Assembly (NCBI GenBank): GCA_023446155.1
Contig: JAEXIT010000011.1
Location: forward strand, 42,451-106,450
From: Bacteroidota bacterium
GTDB lineage: Bacteria; Bacteroidota; Bacteroidia; Flavobacteriales; Flavobacteriaceae
Reading direction: 5' to 3'
Length of the DNA: 64,000 bases
Shown here: piece after piece, positions 52,052 to 59,803 of the stretch
Layout: every line of letters starts with the position of its first letter
Position numbering within the stretch: position 1 is the first letter of the stretch
The notes under the pieces: model-generated
The model's database searches: none
Seen by the model: the letters and a program-made list of their open reading frames with translations, nothing else
What the model was told of the DNA's origin: nothing
Position numbers and translations under genes: made by a program

Positions 52052-52558
52052 ATGAAAACAAAATTATGCTATTATCTATTCTGCCTGATCATCCTGATGT
52101 CTTGTCAGGATAAAGCTGTCCGGCCCAACGAAGATACCGAAACCACTCTTGTCGGACTAATGGCAACGCCTTCGAATGTAGTCGCGGTAAACGAACCCGA
52201 TGTGAGCCTCAACGGGGACTATTGTGCCACGGTATCGATCAATGATCCGGAAGCCAAAAATGCTTCCAAACACAATCTGACAATCAAAGTGGAAAAAGGA
52301 TATCTAAAAGAAATTCGGAATGAAGATCATACGGTGATGCAAGACTTTCAGGGGGTCTTTTTTAATGAGGACCGATTTACCGAATTTCAGACCAATGGAC
52401 TGGAATACCGGATTAGTATCCTCGCAACGCTGGAGGAATGTTATAGTGGCGAATTAAAAGGTTTCTCGGTGCGTTGTAACGGAATAACCCAAAAAGGAAG
52501 CCAATGTAAAAACAGAACCTTACACGCGAGCAAACTTTGTCCGCATCATCGGGACTAA
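52052..52558 (+). CDS. Lipoprotein with DUF5763-like zinc-finger tail
   Basis: A 168-residue lipoprotein; the ATG at 52052 gives signal LFCLIILMSCQDK (Cys near 17). The C-terminal 28 residues, RCNGITQKGSQCKNRTLHASKLCPHHRD, match the Cys/His pattern of DUF5763-type fingers (C-x8-C-x10-C-x2-HH). The middle part is beta-rich (LTIKVEKGYLKEIRNEDHTVMQDFQGVFFNEDRF). It is the last gene of the co-directional cassette, 50 bases after the EEP gene, before a 300-base AT-rich gap. Confidence 0.72.
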   Translation: MKTKLCYYLFCLIILMSCQDKAVRPNEDTETTLVGLMATPSNVVAVNEPDVSLNGDYCATVSINDPEAKNASKHNLTIKVEKGYLKEIRNEDHTVMQDFQGVFFNEDRFTEFQTNGLEYRISILATLEECYSGELKGFSVRCNGITQKGSQCKNRTLHASKLCPHHRD

Positions 52559-52785
52559 ATAACAGACGATTAGGAAAGTAATTTTGAGGATGTGTCGGAC
52601 TTTTTATCCTGATTTTTATGTTTTTTGTAAAACGTTGTGCTATAATTTTAAGATTAGTTTTTTATAAAATATTTTTTTTATCTTAAAAAAAATGAAGAAA
52701 TATAACAGATTATCGTTCTTTTAAGTTTACGTTGAATAATCGTTAAAAAAACGCCTTTTTTAAGTCGGACAGTGGTTGCATTTTG

Positions 52786-52793
52786 TAAATTTG
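52786..52793 (+). promoter_or_regulatory. Probable -7 box for the PAS protein gene
   Basis: TAAATTTG fits TAnnTTTG, 62 bases before the ATG at 52855. The rest of 52559-52854 is very AT-rich and I see no gene or strong structure in it. Confidence 0.5.
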
Positions 52794-52854
52794 TTTTTAG
52801 GGGATGAAGTGTATAACTTCATTATTGAGCAAATTACAATCGACGATTTTTATA

Positions 52855-53538
52855 ATGCAAAAGAGTATAAAAGATCTTCGGATCTTACTGGACAAGAACT
52901 CGGAAGACAGCAGTTTTAATATCATTTCTTCAATCACGGATATCAAAGGAAATATCATTTATGCCAACCAGAAATTCTGTGAAATTTCGAAATATGAGGA
53001 GACGGAATTACTGGGAGAAAACCATCGGATATTAAACTCCGGTCATCATCCGAAAACGTTTTTTAAAACCATGTGGAAGACCATCGGTAATGGAAATGTG
53101 TGGGATGGCGAAATCCGAAACAAAGCAAAAGACGGGAGTTATTATTGGGTATATTCGATAATCTTCCCCGTTTTTGACGCCCAAAATAAAATTACACAGT
53201 ACTTTTCAATCCGTGTTCCGATTGACGAAAAAAAGAAACTGGACGAACAACGCGAGAAAAGAATCCGAAGACTGGAGAAAATTCTGTTTAAAATCTCCCA
53301 CGAAGTGCGACAGCCGGTTACTCAGATTTTAGGGGTATCCGATTTGTTAAAAGAAACTCAGTTGAATCAGGATGAATTGCGAATGCTGATCGAAGGAATG
53401 AAAGAATCGGCAGATCTGTTGAATTTATATACCCGGGAACTCAATCAGTATGTGCATAAAATGAAAAACGAAGAATACGAGTTGTTGCTGGCCGAATATG
53501 AAAATCCGGATGCCAGTTATTTTACCAATTTGCAGTAA
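52855..53538 (+). CDS. PAS-domain protein with HisKA but no ATPase domain
   Basis: A 227-residue cytoplasmic protein; ATG at 52855 (MQKSIKDLRILLDKNSEDSS) is preferred over one 17 codons upstream. PAS domain about 25-125 (SSITDIKGNIIYANQKFCEISKYEETELLGENHRILNSGHHPKTFFKTMWKTIGNGNVWDGEIRNKAKDGSYYWV). A dimerisation helix (ILFKISHEVRQPVTQILGVSDLLKE) carries H149, but the sequence ends without any ATP-binding box, so it cannot phosphorylate itself. It may be a sensor or phosphotransfer partner for the adjacent regulator. Confidence 0.85.
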   Translation: MQKSIKDLRILLDKNSEDSSFNIISSITDIKGNIIYANQKFCEISKYEETELLGENHRILNSGHHPKTFFKTMWKTIGNGNVWDGEIRNKAKDGSYYWVYSIIFPVFDAQNKITQYFSIRVPIDEKKKLDEQREKRIRRLEKILFKISHEVRQPVTQILGVSDLLKETQLNQDELRMLIEGMKESADLLNLYTRELNQYVHKMKNEEYELLLAEYENPDASYFTNLQ

Positions 53539-53604
53539 ATGATCGGATAATTGCGGACTGTACTTTTTTACCGTTTCTTATATAAAGAACGGAATAAAAA
53601 AATA

Positions 53605-53612
53605 TATCTTTG
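53605..53612 (+). promoter_or_regulatory. Probable -7 box of response regulator gene
   Basis: TATCTTTG fits TAnnTTTG, 27 bases before the ATG at 53640. Confidence 0.5.
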
Positions 53613-53639
53613 TAAGGAAACCAACTTCCTCCCATCCGC

Positions 53640-54284
53640 ATGACTTCCGAATATAACATACTAATAGCCGATGACCATAGTGTGGTAAGACAGGGCGTAT
53701 CGCTGATCCTGAAATATTCCCTGCCGAATATTCAGATCAACCAAACCGATACCTTAAATGGGGTTTTGGAAAAAATGGCGGTTGCGACGTTCGACCTGAT
53801 TATTCTGGATATTAACTTACCCGGAGGTAATAATGTCCTGATGATTGAGAAAATCAGAGGGATCGATCCGAACGTGAAAATCCTGATGTTTTCTGCTTTT
53901 GAAGAAGATCTGTATGCCATGCGGTACCTGAATTCGGGGGCAAATGGCTATTTGAATAAACTGGGGAACGAAGAAGAAATCGTCGAAGCGGTTCGAAAAG
54001 TCCTGACTACCGGGAAATATATCAGCGACAGTCTGAAAGACAAACTGATTAACGACCTGTTGAATAATGTTTCACAAGCCAATCCGCTGGAACGACTTTC
54101 CAACCGGGAACTGGAAATAAGCCGTCTGTTGGTAAATGGTTACGGAAGCCTTGAAATTGCCAATCACCTCAATATACAGATGTCGACGGTCAGTACTTAT
54201 AAAGGCCGGATTTTTGAAAAACTGGATATCAAAAATGTTGTCTCTCTGGCCGATCTCTTTAAACTTTACGAAGAAAATAGTTAG
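53640..54284 (+). CDS. LuxR/NarL-type response regulator
   Basis: A 214-residue regulator with a receiver (ILIADDHSVVRQG, phosphoacceptor Asp in LIILDINLPGG, FSA and NK switch residues) and a C-terminal HTH (LSNRELEISRLLVNGYGSLEIANHLNIQMSTVSTYKGRIFEKLDIKNVVSLADLF). It has its own promoter box after the PAS gene and converges with the large sensor gene (2-base gap), so its kinase could be either neighbour. Confidence 0.94.
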   Translation: MTSEYNILIADDHSVVRQGVSLILKYSLPNIQINQTDTLNGVLEKMAVATFDLIILDINLPGGNNVLMIEKIRGIDPNVKILMFSAFEEDLYAMRYLNSGANGYLNKLGNEEEIVEAVRKVLTTGKYISDSLKDKLINDLLNNVSQANPLERLSNRELEISRLLVNGYGSLEIANHLNIQMSTVSTYKGRIFEKLDIKNVVSLADLFKLYEENS

Positions 54285-54286
54285 CA

Positions 54287-57200
54287 CTACTGTTTTAGAT
54301 TCAAAGTAATGGTGGTGCCTTTTCCGACTTCACTTTCCAAAGTGATATCCCCATGAACCAGATGTAATAATTCGATAATAATATGGAAACCGATTCCTTT
54401 GGTGAATTGTTTTCGGTCGCTTTCGAATTTCATCTTCTGAGCCAACGTCTGGTAGTATTCCAACATTTCCGGATGCATGCCACATCCGGTATCCGTAAGA
54501 CGGATACGGATGGAATCCTGATCCTCAACTGCGCTAAAACGAATGGTTCCGTTAACCGTATTTTTGATCGCATTATCCAACAAATTGTGCAGTATAATGG
54601 TAAAAAGCTGTTTGTTCAGATTCAGATAAATAGCATCGGAAACGGTGTTTTCCAATACATTGCGTTTTGATTTTGCAATCGGATCAAAGAGTTTTATTTT
54701 TTCGTTGATCAAATCACGAAGTACAAAAACCTCATTTTGTAAATTGTCTTTATTCAGGTAGATTTTAGAATATTCCAACAGGTTATTTACAAAGTGATAC
54801 AATTCGAACGACGAGGTATACATGGTTTTGATATTCTCCTGAAAATCGGGATGATCGCGATCCAGGTTTTCATACAGGTATTTTCCGGTTAAGGCCATGT
54901 ATTTTAACGGACTTTTGATGTCGTGGGTAATGGAGCCGATGAGTTTTTTATGCGAGTGAATCTGTTCGCTCAGATCCGTTTGGGTTTGCGTAAGTGCGGT
55001 AATCGTACTCTTTAATTCGGCTGTACGATGTGAAATCCGTTTTTCGAGTAAGAGGTTCCGATGGCGGATGTATTTGGTACGCTGGCGGAATCCGTAATAA
55101 ATCAGTAAAGAAACCGCCAATATTAGCAGACTCTTAAACCAGAGGGTTTGCCAAAATGCCGGAGGAACTATAATGGTGATGGTTTTATAATCGTATTTCG
55201 AATCGAATCCTCTTAGTTTACGGGCGGTTAAGGTATACTCGCCAGGGGATAAGGTGGTATAGGAAATGGTATGATTATCACTGGTTTTGGTCCAGTTCTG
55301 ATGGACATCGTTTCCGTCGAGGCGGACTTCAATATTCAGGTTTTCCGGGTTACCGTAAAACGGACAGTTAAAGAAAATAACCACGCGGCTGAAATCCCGG
55401 TTTATCACGAGGGTATCCTTAAAAATAACCGAACGATCGTCTATTTTGGCCTCGTTACTATAAATCGGATTGGTGGGTAGGATGGGGGTAACCTTTTTAC
55501 TGTCGAAAAACGTAAGCCCTTCGAACGACGGTAAAGCGATATAGCCATTGGGAAGATTGGTAGCACAAGGGTAGCAACCTCCATTAAATTCGTTGGTGCT
55601 AAATCCGGAGCTTTTATTGTAGTAATGATAATAAATGGTTTGTTGTTTGTTATCGGCATAATCAAACAGACTTTGTCGGGACACCTGAAACAAACCTTTG
55701 TTGGTGGGAATCCAGATAAAACCTTTCGGATCTTCAACCACACAATGTGCCGTACGCATATACTTGTTTTTGTCGAATGGAAAGTGGGTGGTTCCTTTGT
55801 GATTTCGGATCAGAAATAAACCGTTATTATAGGTATATACCCAAATATTCTTTCCATCGGAGCAATGAATGCCACGAACATACGATTCGTCGATAACGCT
55901 GTTTCGCGTAATGTATTTGGTGTTCAGATCCATATGATACAACCCCGAGGGCGATCCGATCAATACTCGTGAGTTTCCATCTTTATAGATGTTATTCGGC
56001 GAAAAATCCAGATATGTAATAAAGTTGAGTTTGGGCGTTGGAGCATTCGGATCGATAACGTACAAGTGCCCTTTTTTATACGTCTTGCTATCGGTGGCAC
56101 CAATCCAAATCTGACCTTTTTCGTCCTTATAAATCGCACTCATAAAATATTGAAGCGTCCAACAGTCGGAAGTGGTATAATTCGTGCTTTTTTTATAGCG
56201 GTGCAGGTTTCGGATATTCAGGGTCCAGATATCGCCGTTGTTGTCGATCAGGGACGAATATTTCTCACCTTGTAAAGGCGATTGTAAATGGGTAATGTTT
56301 CCTTTATAATCAATAATCTGCCCGTGTCCGGTGAGCACACGGCTCGAATCGAATAATATATTCGAATACGTAACCGGATCCTGTTTGTCGACATAACTTT
56401 TAAAATACTCCGGTCGGACAATTAAAAAGCCCTTGGTGAGACTACCCAGGTAGAGAATACTTAATTGGGTATCATAATATAAGGCGCAAATCTTATCCGC
56501 TACGATATCGAAATGATCCAATACCAGCTTTTTGTGCAAACCGTTTTGATCGGCCGTCAGAAAATACAGTTTTTTATCAGAATATAAAAAAGCCTGATCC
56601 ACTGTATTATTAATATAGATAATGCCGTCTTCCTGTGCCTGTAGGAGGTTGTCAATGGGTACCGGAAGCAGTTTGTGTGACGTTACTTCAAAGTATTGTT
56701 TTTTACTTTTTAGGTATAGTCTATTGTTTAAAATAAACAATTCCGAATCGAATGACAGTTTATGTGGGTAACCACTGATCCGTTTTTTGTTTGTAATCGA
56801 ATAATAGCTGATGCTATCCGGATAAAACTGGAATACTTTATCTTTGATCAACACTTCATAACGGCTGTAATATTTAAAAAACGAAGCGGATATTTTGACA
56901 TTGTTGCTAAACAAACGCCCGATTTCGTTTAAGGGATGAATATCTTTTCCGTTTTTGTAGTATAACTTCGGATTGGGTTCAATTTTTAAAATCTGACCGA
57001 GGTCATTCGGGACATAATACCCTTCCCCGTTGTATATTTTTTTAGCAAATTTCATCCGGTTGGATTTCAACCCTTTGATGTTTTCGCTGTTGTAGATCTT
57101 AAATTGTTGTCCGTCAAAACGAGCTAAACCGTCTTCGGTGGCGAGCCAGATAAAACCGAGTTTGTCCGGGACAATCGATTTAACGCTGTTTTGCGGCAAT

Positions 57201-57304
57201 TCCCCATTGTCGGAAGTGTACCATTTATAAGGGCGTTCCTGTTGCCCAAATACCGGTAACGTGCTGAGTATAACTAGTGCTAAAAGACGTGAAAAAAGAG
57301 TCAT
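54287..57304 (-). CDS. Large sensor histidine kinase with two-component propeller
   Basis: A 1005-residue membrane kinase. Signal peptide about 1-20; repeated Reg_prop blades over about 25-600 (LGFIWLATEDGLARFDG, KGQIWIGATDS, KGFIWIPTNKGLFQV); Y_Y_Y domain about 630-710; one span about 722-742; HisKA with H794 in SITHDIKSP; ATPase with NAIKNT, DTGCGM and GIGFHIIIELL. Unlike the hybrid sensors of Bacteroides it has no receiver or AraC output, so it must pass the signal to a separate regulator, most simply the one encoded next to it. Confidence 0.93.
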   Translation of the reverse strand: MTLFSRLLALVILSTLPVFGQQERPYKWYTSDNGELPQNSVKSIVPDKLGFIWLATEDGLARFDGQQFKIYNSENIKGLKSNRMKFAKKIYNGEGYYVPNDLGQILKIEPNPKLYYKNGKDIHPLNEIGRLFSNNVKISASFFKYYSRYEVLIKDKVFQFYPDSISYYSITNKKRISGYPHKLSFDSELFILNNRLYLKSKKQYFEVTSHKLLPVPIDNLLQAQEDGIIYINNTVDQAFLYSDKKLYFLTADQNGLHKKLVLDHFDIVADKICALYYDTQLSILYLGSLTKGFLIVRPEYFKSYVDKQDPVTYSNILFDSSRVLTGHGQIIDYKGNITHLQSPLQGEKYSSLIDNNGDIWTLNIRNLHRYKKSTNYTTSDCWTLQYFMSAIYKDEKGQIWIGATDSKTYKKGHLYVIDPNAPTPKLNFITYLDFSPNNIYKDGNSRVLIGSPSGLYHMDLNTKYITRNSVIDESYVRGIHCSDGKNIWVYTYNNGLFLIRNHKGTTHFPFDKNKYMRTAHCVVEDPKGFIWIPTNKGLFQVSRQSLFDYADNKQQTIYYHYYNKSSGFSTNEFNGGCYPCATNLPNGYIALPSFEGLTFFDSKKVTPILPTNPIYSNEAKIDDRSVIFKDTLVINRDFSRVVIFFNCPFYGNPENLNIEVRLDGNDVHQNWTKTSDNHTISYTTLSPGEYTLTARKLRGFDSKYDYKTITIIVPPAFWQTLWFKSLLILAVSLLIYYGFRQRTKYIRHRNLLLEKRISHRTAELKSTITALTQTQTDLSEQIHSHKKLIGSITHDIKSPLKYMALTGKYLYENLDRDHPDFQENIKTMYTSSFELYHFVNNLLEYSKIYLNKDNLQNEVFVLRDLINEKIKLFDPIAKSKRNVLENTVSDAIYLNLNKQLFTIILHNLLDNAIKNTVNGTIRFSAVEDQDSIRIRLTDTGCGMHPEMLEYYQTLAQKMKFESDRKQFTKGIGFHIIIELLHLVHGDITLESEVGKGTTITLNLKQ

Positions 57305-57528
57305 AGGAACGGTTTGGACAAGCAGATGCTATTCGGGTTGCCGGGATGGTCCAATATTACAAAAAAATATACAAGATTTACAGACTGCTTTTGTAGAAAT
57401 AATTCTACATGCCCGATAAAGAATCCGTACAAAGGAATCGTTTTGAACTACGGATATTTGTATTCCCCAAATTTTAGAATTGATACTAGTGCTATGATTA
57501 TGATACAGTCAATCCTAAATACAACATT

Positions 57529-58482
57529 ATGTATATCAAAATATTGTTTGATAATGCCCGATTAAAAGGTGTTTTAAAGCTTATTTTAATAATATCGATT
57601 GTACACGTTGCGTGTTTCTATTGGAACCAGCGTGTGCCGTTCGGACTGTTATACGGGCCGTTATTGCTGTTGACTGTACGCAAAATGGAACCGACTACGC
57701 TTTGGATGCACACACTTCCTTTTTTTCTTTTTAGCGGAGTATATCTTGTTTTTAAAGTGGATGCTGTTGCATTTGGAGGTTGGCAATTGTATTATACGAT
57801 GTACCTGTTGGCTTTGGCGGTTTCATTGTGTTCCTATGCCGTAGTAGTGACGGTTGTCAGCAAAAAAGAACATCCGGCTCCGGTTTTTGAAAAAGAATTT
57901 TTACAATTGTTGTCCTATGGGTGTTACTTTGCGGCTTTATTAGTGGTCCTCCTTGCACTTCGTGTTGGCTTTGGAATATTGGATTTTGGATTTGATCCGG
58001 TTTCGATGTTGTTTTTTCAATTGGGACTTTTTAGTGTTTTGATTCTGATATTTCTGGTGTTTTACGGGAAAAAGGAAAAAGGAAGAAAGCAACTGAAACT
58101 AAAAAGCAATCCGATGCTACTATCAGGTGTTGATAACTCGATGTCGTTGGTTTATATGGAAACCCTCGAAAAATGTGTCCGCGAAACCAATATATATCGG
58201 AATCCGGATATTTCGCTCGAAATGCTTTCTGTTGAAACAACCATTCCGAAACATCATTTGTCGCAATTGTTAAACGGTTGCCTTGGAAAAAATTTCTACC
58301 AATATATAGCGGAACTGCGAATTGAATATGCCATTTCCTGTCTGAAAGAAGACTCCGGAATTAAGATCGAATCGTTGGCCTATGATTGCGGATTTAACTC
58401 GAAAACCTCCTTTAACCGCTATTTTAAAGAGTATACCGGCTATTTACCGTCTTATTATAAAATAAAAGTACAACATTTATAA
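57529..58482 (+). CDS. Membrane-bound AraC-type regulator (first of tandem pair)
   Basis: A 317-residue protein. The first 190 residues carry about five spans (GVLKLILIISIVHVACFYW, TLPFFLFSGVYLVFKV, LYTMYLLALAVSLCSYAVVVTV, GCYFAALLVVLLALRVGFGIL, FFQLGLFSVLILIFLVFYG). Residues about 220-317 form an AraC HTH domain (IYRNPDISLEMLSVETTIPKHHLSQLLNGCLGKNFYQYIAELRIEYAISCLKEDSGIKIESLAYDCGFNSKTSFNRYFKEYTGYLPSYYK). It is followed 12 bases later by a related gene and probably senses something at the membrane. Confidence 0.9.
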   Translation: MYIKILFDNARLKGVLKLILIISIVHVACFYWNQRVPFGLLYGPLLLLTVRKMEPTTLWMHTLPFFLFSGVYLVFKVDAVAFGGWQLYYTMYLLALAVSLCSYAVVVTVVSKKEHPAPVFEKEFLQLLSYGCYFAALLVVLLALRVGFGILDFGFDPVSMLFFQLGLFSVLILIFLVFYGKKEKGRKQLKLKSNPMLLSGVDNSMSLVYMETLEKCVRETNIYRNPDISLEMLSVETTIPKHHLSQLLNGCLGKNFYQYIAELRIEYAISCLKEDSGIKIESLAYDCGFNSKTSFNRYFKEYTGYLPSYYKIKVQHL

Positions 58483-58494
58483 GCCGACGATATT

Positions 58495-59556
58495 ATGCTC
58501 TTTTTACTGTTGACGCTGGTATTCGGCTGTAATGCCCTTACCTTATATGTAATTCTGAAAACCAAATCGGATAAATTGTTTGATAAAGTTATCCGCTATG
58601 TGGTTTGGATCTCTTTGTTTCATTCGTTTTACGCCTTTTTGTCCCGCTACTATTTTGAAGAACTCCCGTTTGTCGACCGTGCCGCGCCATTTGGATTATT
58701 GTACGGACCGATGTTGTATTTTCTGTCGTTTTCGAATCATGAAAAATGGTTGCGTCGGAAATATGTGATTGTTCACGGTAGTCCGTTTTTAATCGCAACG
58801 GTTTTCTATCTGTTTTTTTTGATTTCTCCCGAATGGCGTAGGAGTTACGGATTGTATTATTTCGAAATACTCTATTCCGGAGTGGTGTTGTCGATGGTGG
58901 GGTATGTATTGTATAGTTTTTTAAACCATAAAAAGGCCATTTCCGATAACCGGATCAGAAAACTGATCAACTCCGGAGCAACCTGGTTGCTTTTAATCGC
59001 CAGTTTATTTGCCAGTATTGTTGTTTCGAAAATACTTCGAAAAGAAGATATCGGGTCGTTATTGCCGGGAATCATCATATACGGGGCGATGTTGTTTGTG
59101 TCTTTTCTGATTTTTAAATATTCCATCAATAATTTATTGGTCCATGCAAGTGTGGAAGAGGAATTGGATGAAACGGTTCCACTTTCGGCTCCACGGCAAT
59201 ATCAAAAATCGGCACTCACCGTTGAGATATTAGGGGAATACGAACAAAAACTCAACACAATAATGGAAACGGAACACGTTTTTCTGGATACCGAGCTTTC
59301 TTTGGAAAGCTTGTCCCGGAAAGTTAAAATTCCAAAGCACCATCTGACACAATTGTTCAGTACCAGAATTAATCAGACTTTTTATCAATATATCAATACC
59401 TACAGAATACATCATTCCTGTAAATTACTTTTGGAAGAGCCAGAAACGAATCTGGAAGAAATCGCATTTAAAAGCGGATTTAATTCCAAAGTAACCTTCA
59501 ATCGTTATTTTAAAAGTCAGATGGAATGCACCCCATCGGAATACCGACAATTGTAA
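58495..59556 (+). CDS. Membrane-bound AraC-type regulator (second of tandem pair)
   Basis: A 353-residue protein with about seven N-terminal spans (about 1-220) and a C-terminal AraC HTH (about 250-353: FLDTELSLESLSRKVKIPKHHLTQLFSTRINQTFYQYINTYRIHHSCKLLLEEPETNLEEIAFKSGFNSKVTFNRYFKSQMECTPSEYRQ). The DNA-binding region and the RAAPFGLLYGP stretch mirror the gene before it, so the two look like a duplication. It ends in a terminator. Confidence 0.9.
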   Translation: MLFLLLTLVFGCNALTLYVILKTKSDKLFDKVIRYVVWISLFHSFYAFLSRYYFEELPFVDRAAPFGLLYGPMLYFLSFSNHEKWLRRKYVIVHGSPFLIATVFYLFFLISPEWRRSYGLYYFEILYSGVVLSMVGYVLYSFLNHKKAISDNRIRKLINSGATWLLLIASLFASIVVSKILRKEDIGSLLPGIIIYGAMLFVSFLIFKYSINNLLVHASVEEELDETVPLSAPRQYQKSALTVEILGEYEQKLNTIMETEHVFLDTELSLESLSRKVKIPKHHLTQLFSTRINQTFYQYINTYRIHHSCKLLLEEPETNLEEIAFKSGFNSKVTFNRYFKSQMECTPSEYRQL

Positions 59557-59582
59557 AAAAAGAATCTAAAATAGACAGTCAA

Positions 59583-59610
59583 AAACCGGATCGAAAATCC
59601 GGTTTTTTTG
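59583..59610 (+). terminator. Terminator after tandem AraC genes
   Basis: AAACCGGAT (59583-59591) pairs with ATCCGGTTT (59597-59605) around CGAAA, then T residues. Confidence 0.85.
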
Positions 59611-59682
59611 GCCCCGTATTTCTACGTGATTTTTTACGGTTTATTTGTAACTATTTAATAATTAGCGATTTATGTTAATTTT

Positions 59683-59735
59683 AAAACGTTTCAATCGTGT
59701 GGGATGTACGTCATGCCACACGATTGAAACGTTTT
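59683..59735. other. Long hairpin with perfect 20-bp arms upstream of giant adhesin gene
   Basis: The arms AAAACGTTTCAATCGTGTGG (59683-59702) and its exact complement (59716-59735) enclose a 13-base loop that can pair three more bases (ATG with CAT). It lies 68 bases before the adhesin ATG and 126 after the previous gene. With only GG CC after it, it is not a standard terminator, though TTTT at the arm end could help. Confidence 0.7.
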
Positions 59736-59803
59736 GGCCTTTTGGTTTTTAGAATTTCGCACTTGCAAAATCTTACAAGAGAGTAAAATTAAAAACCAAA
59801 AAA

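Noticed and set aside
59683..59735. Insertion-sequence terminal repeats
   Set aside because: Only a 13-base loop lies between the arms and there is no transposase, so it is a hairpin and not an element.
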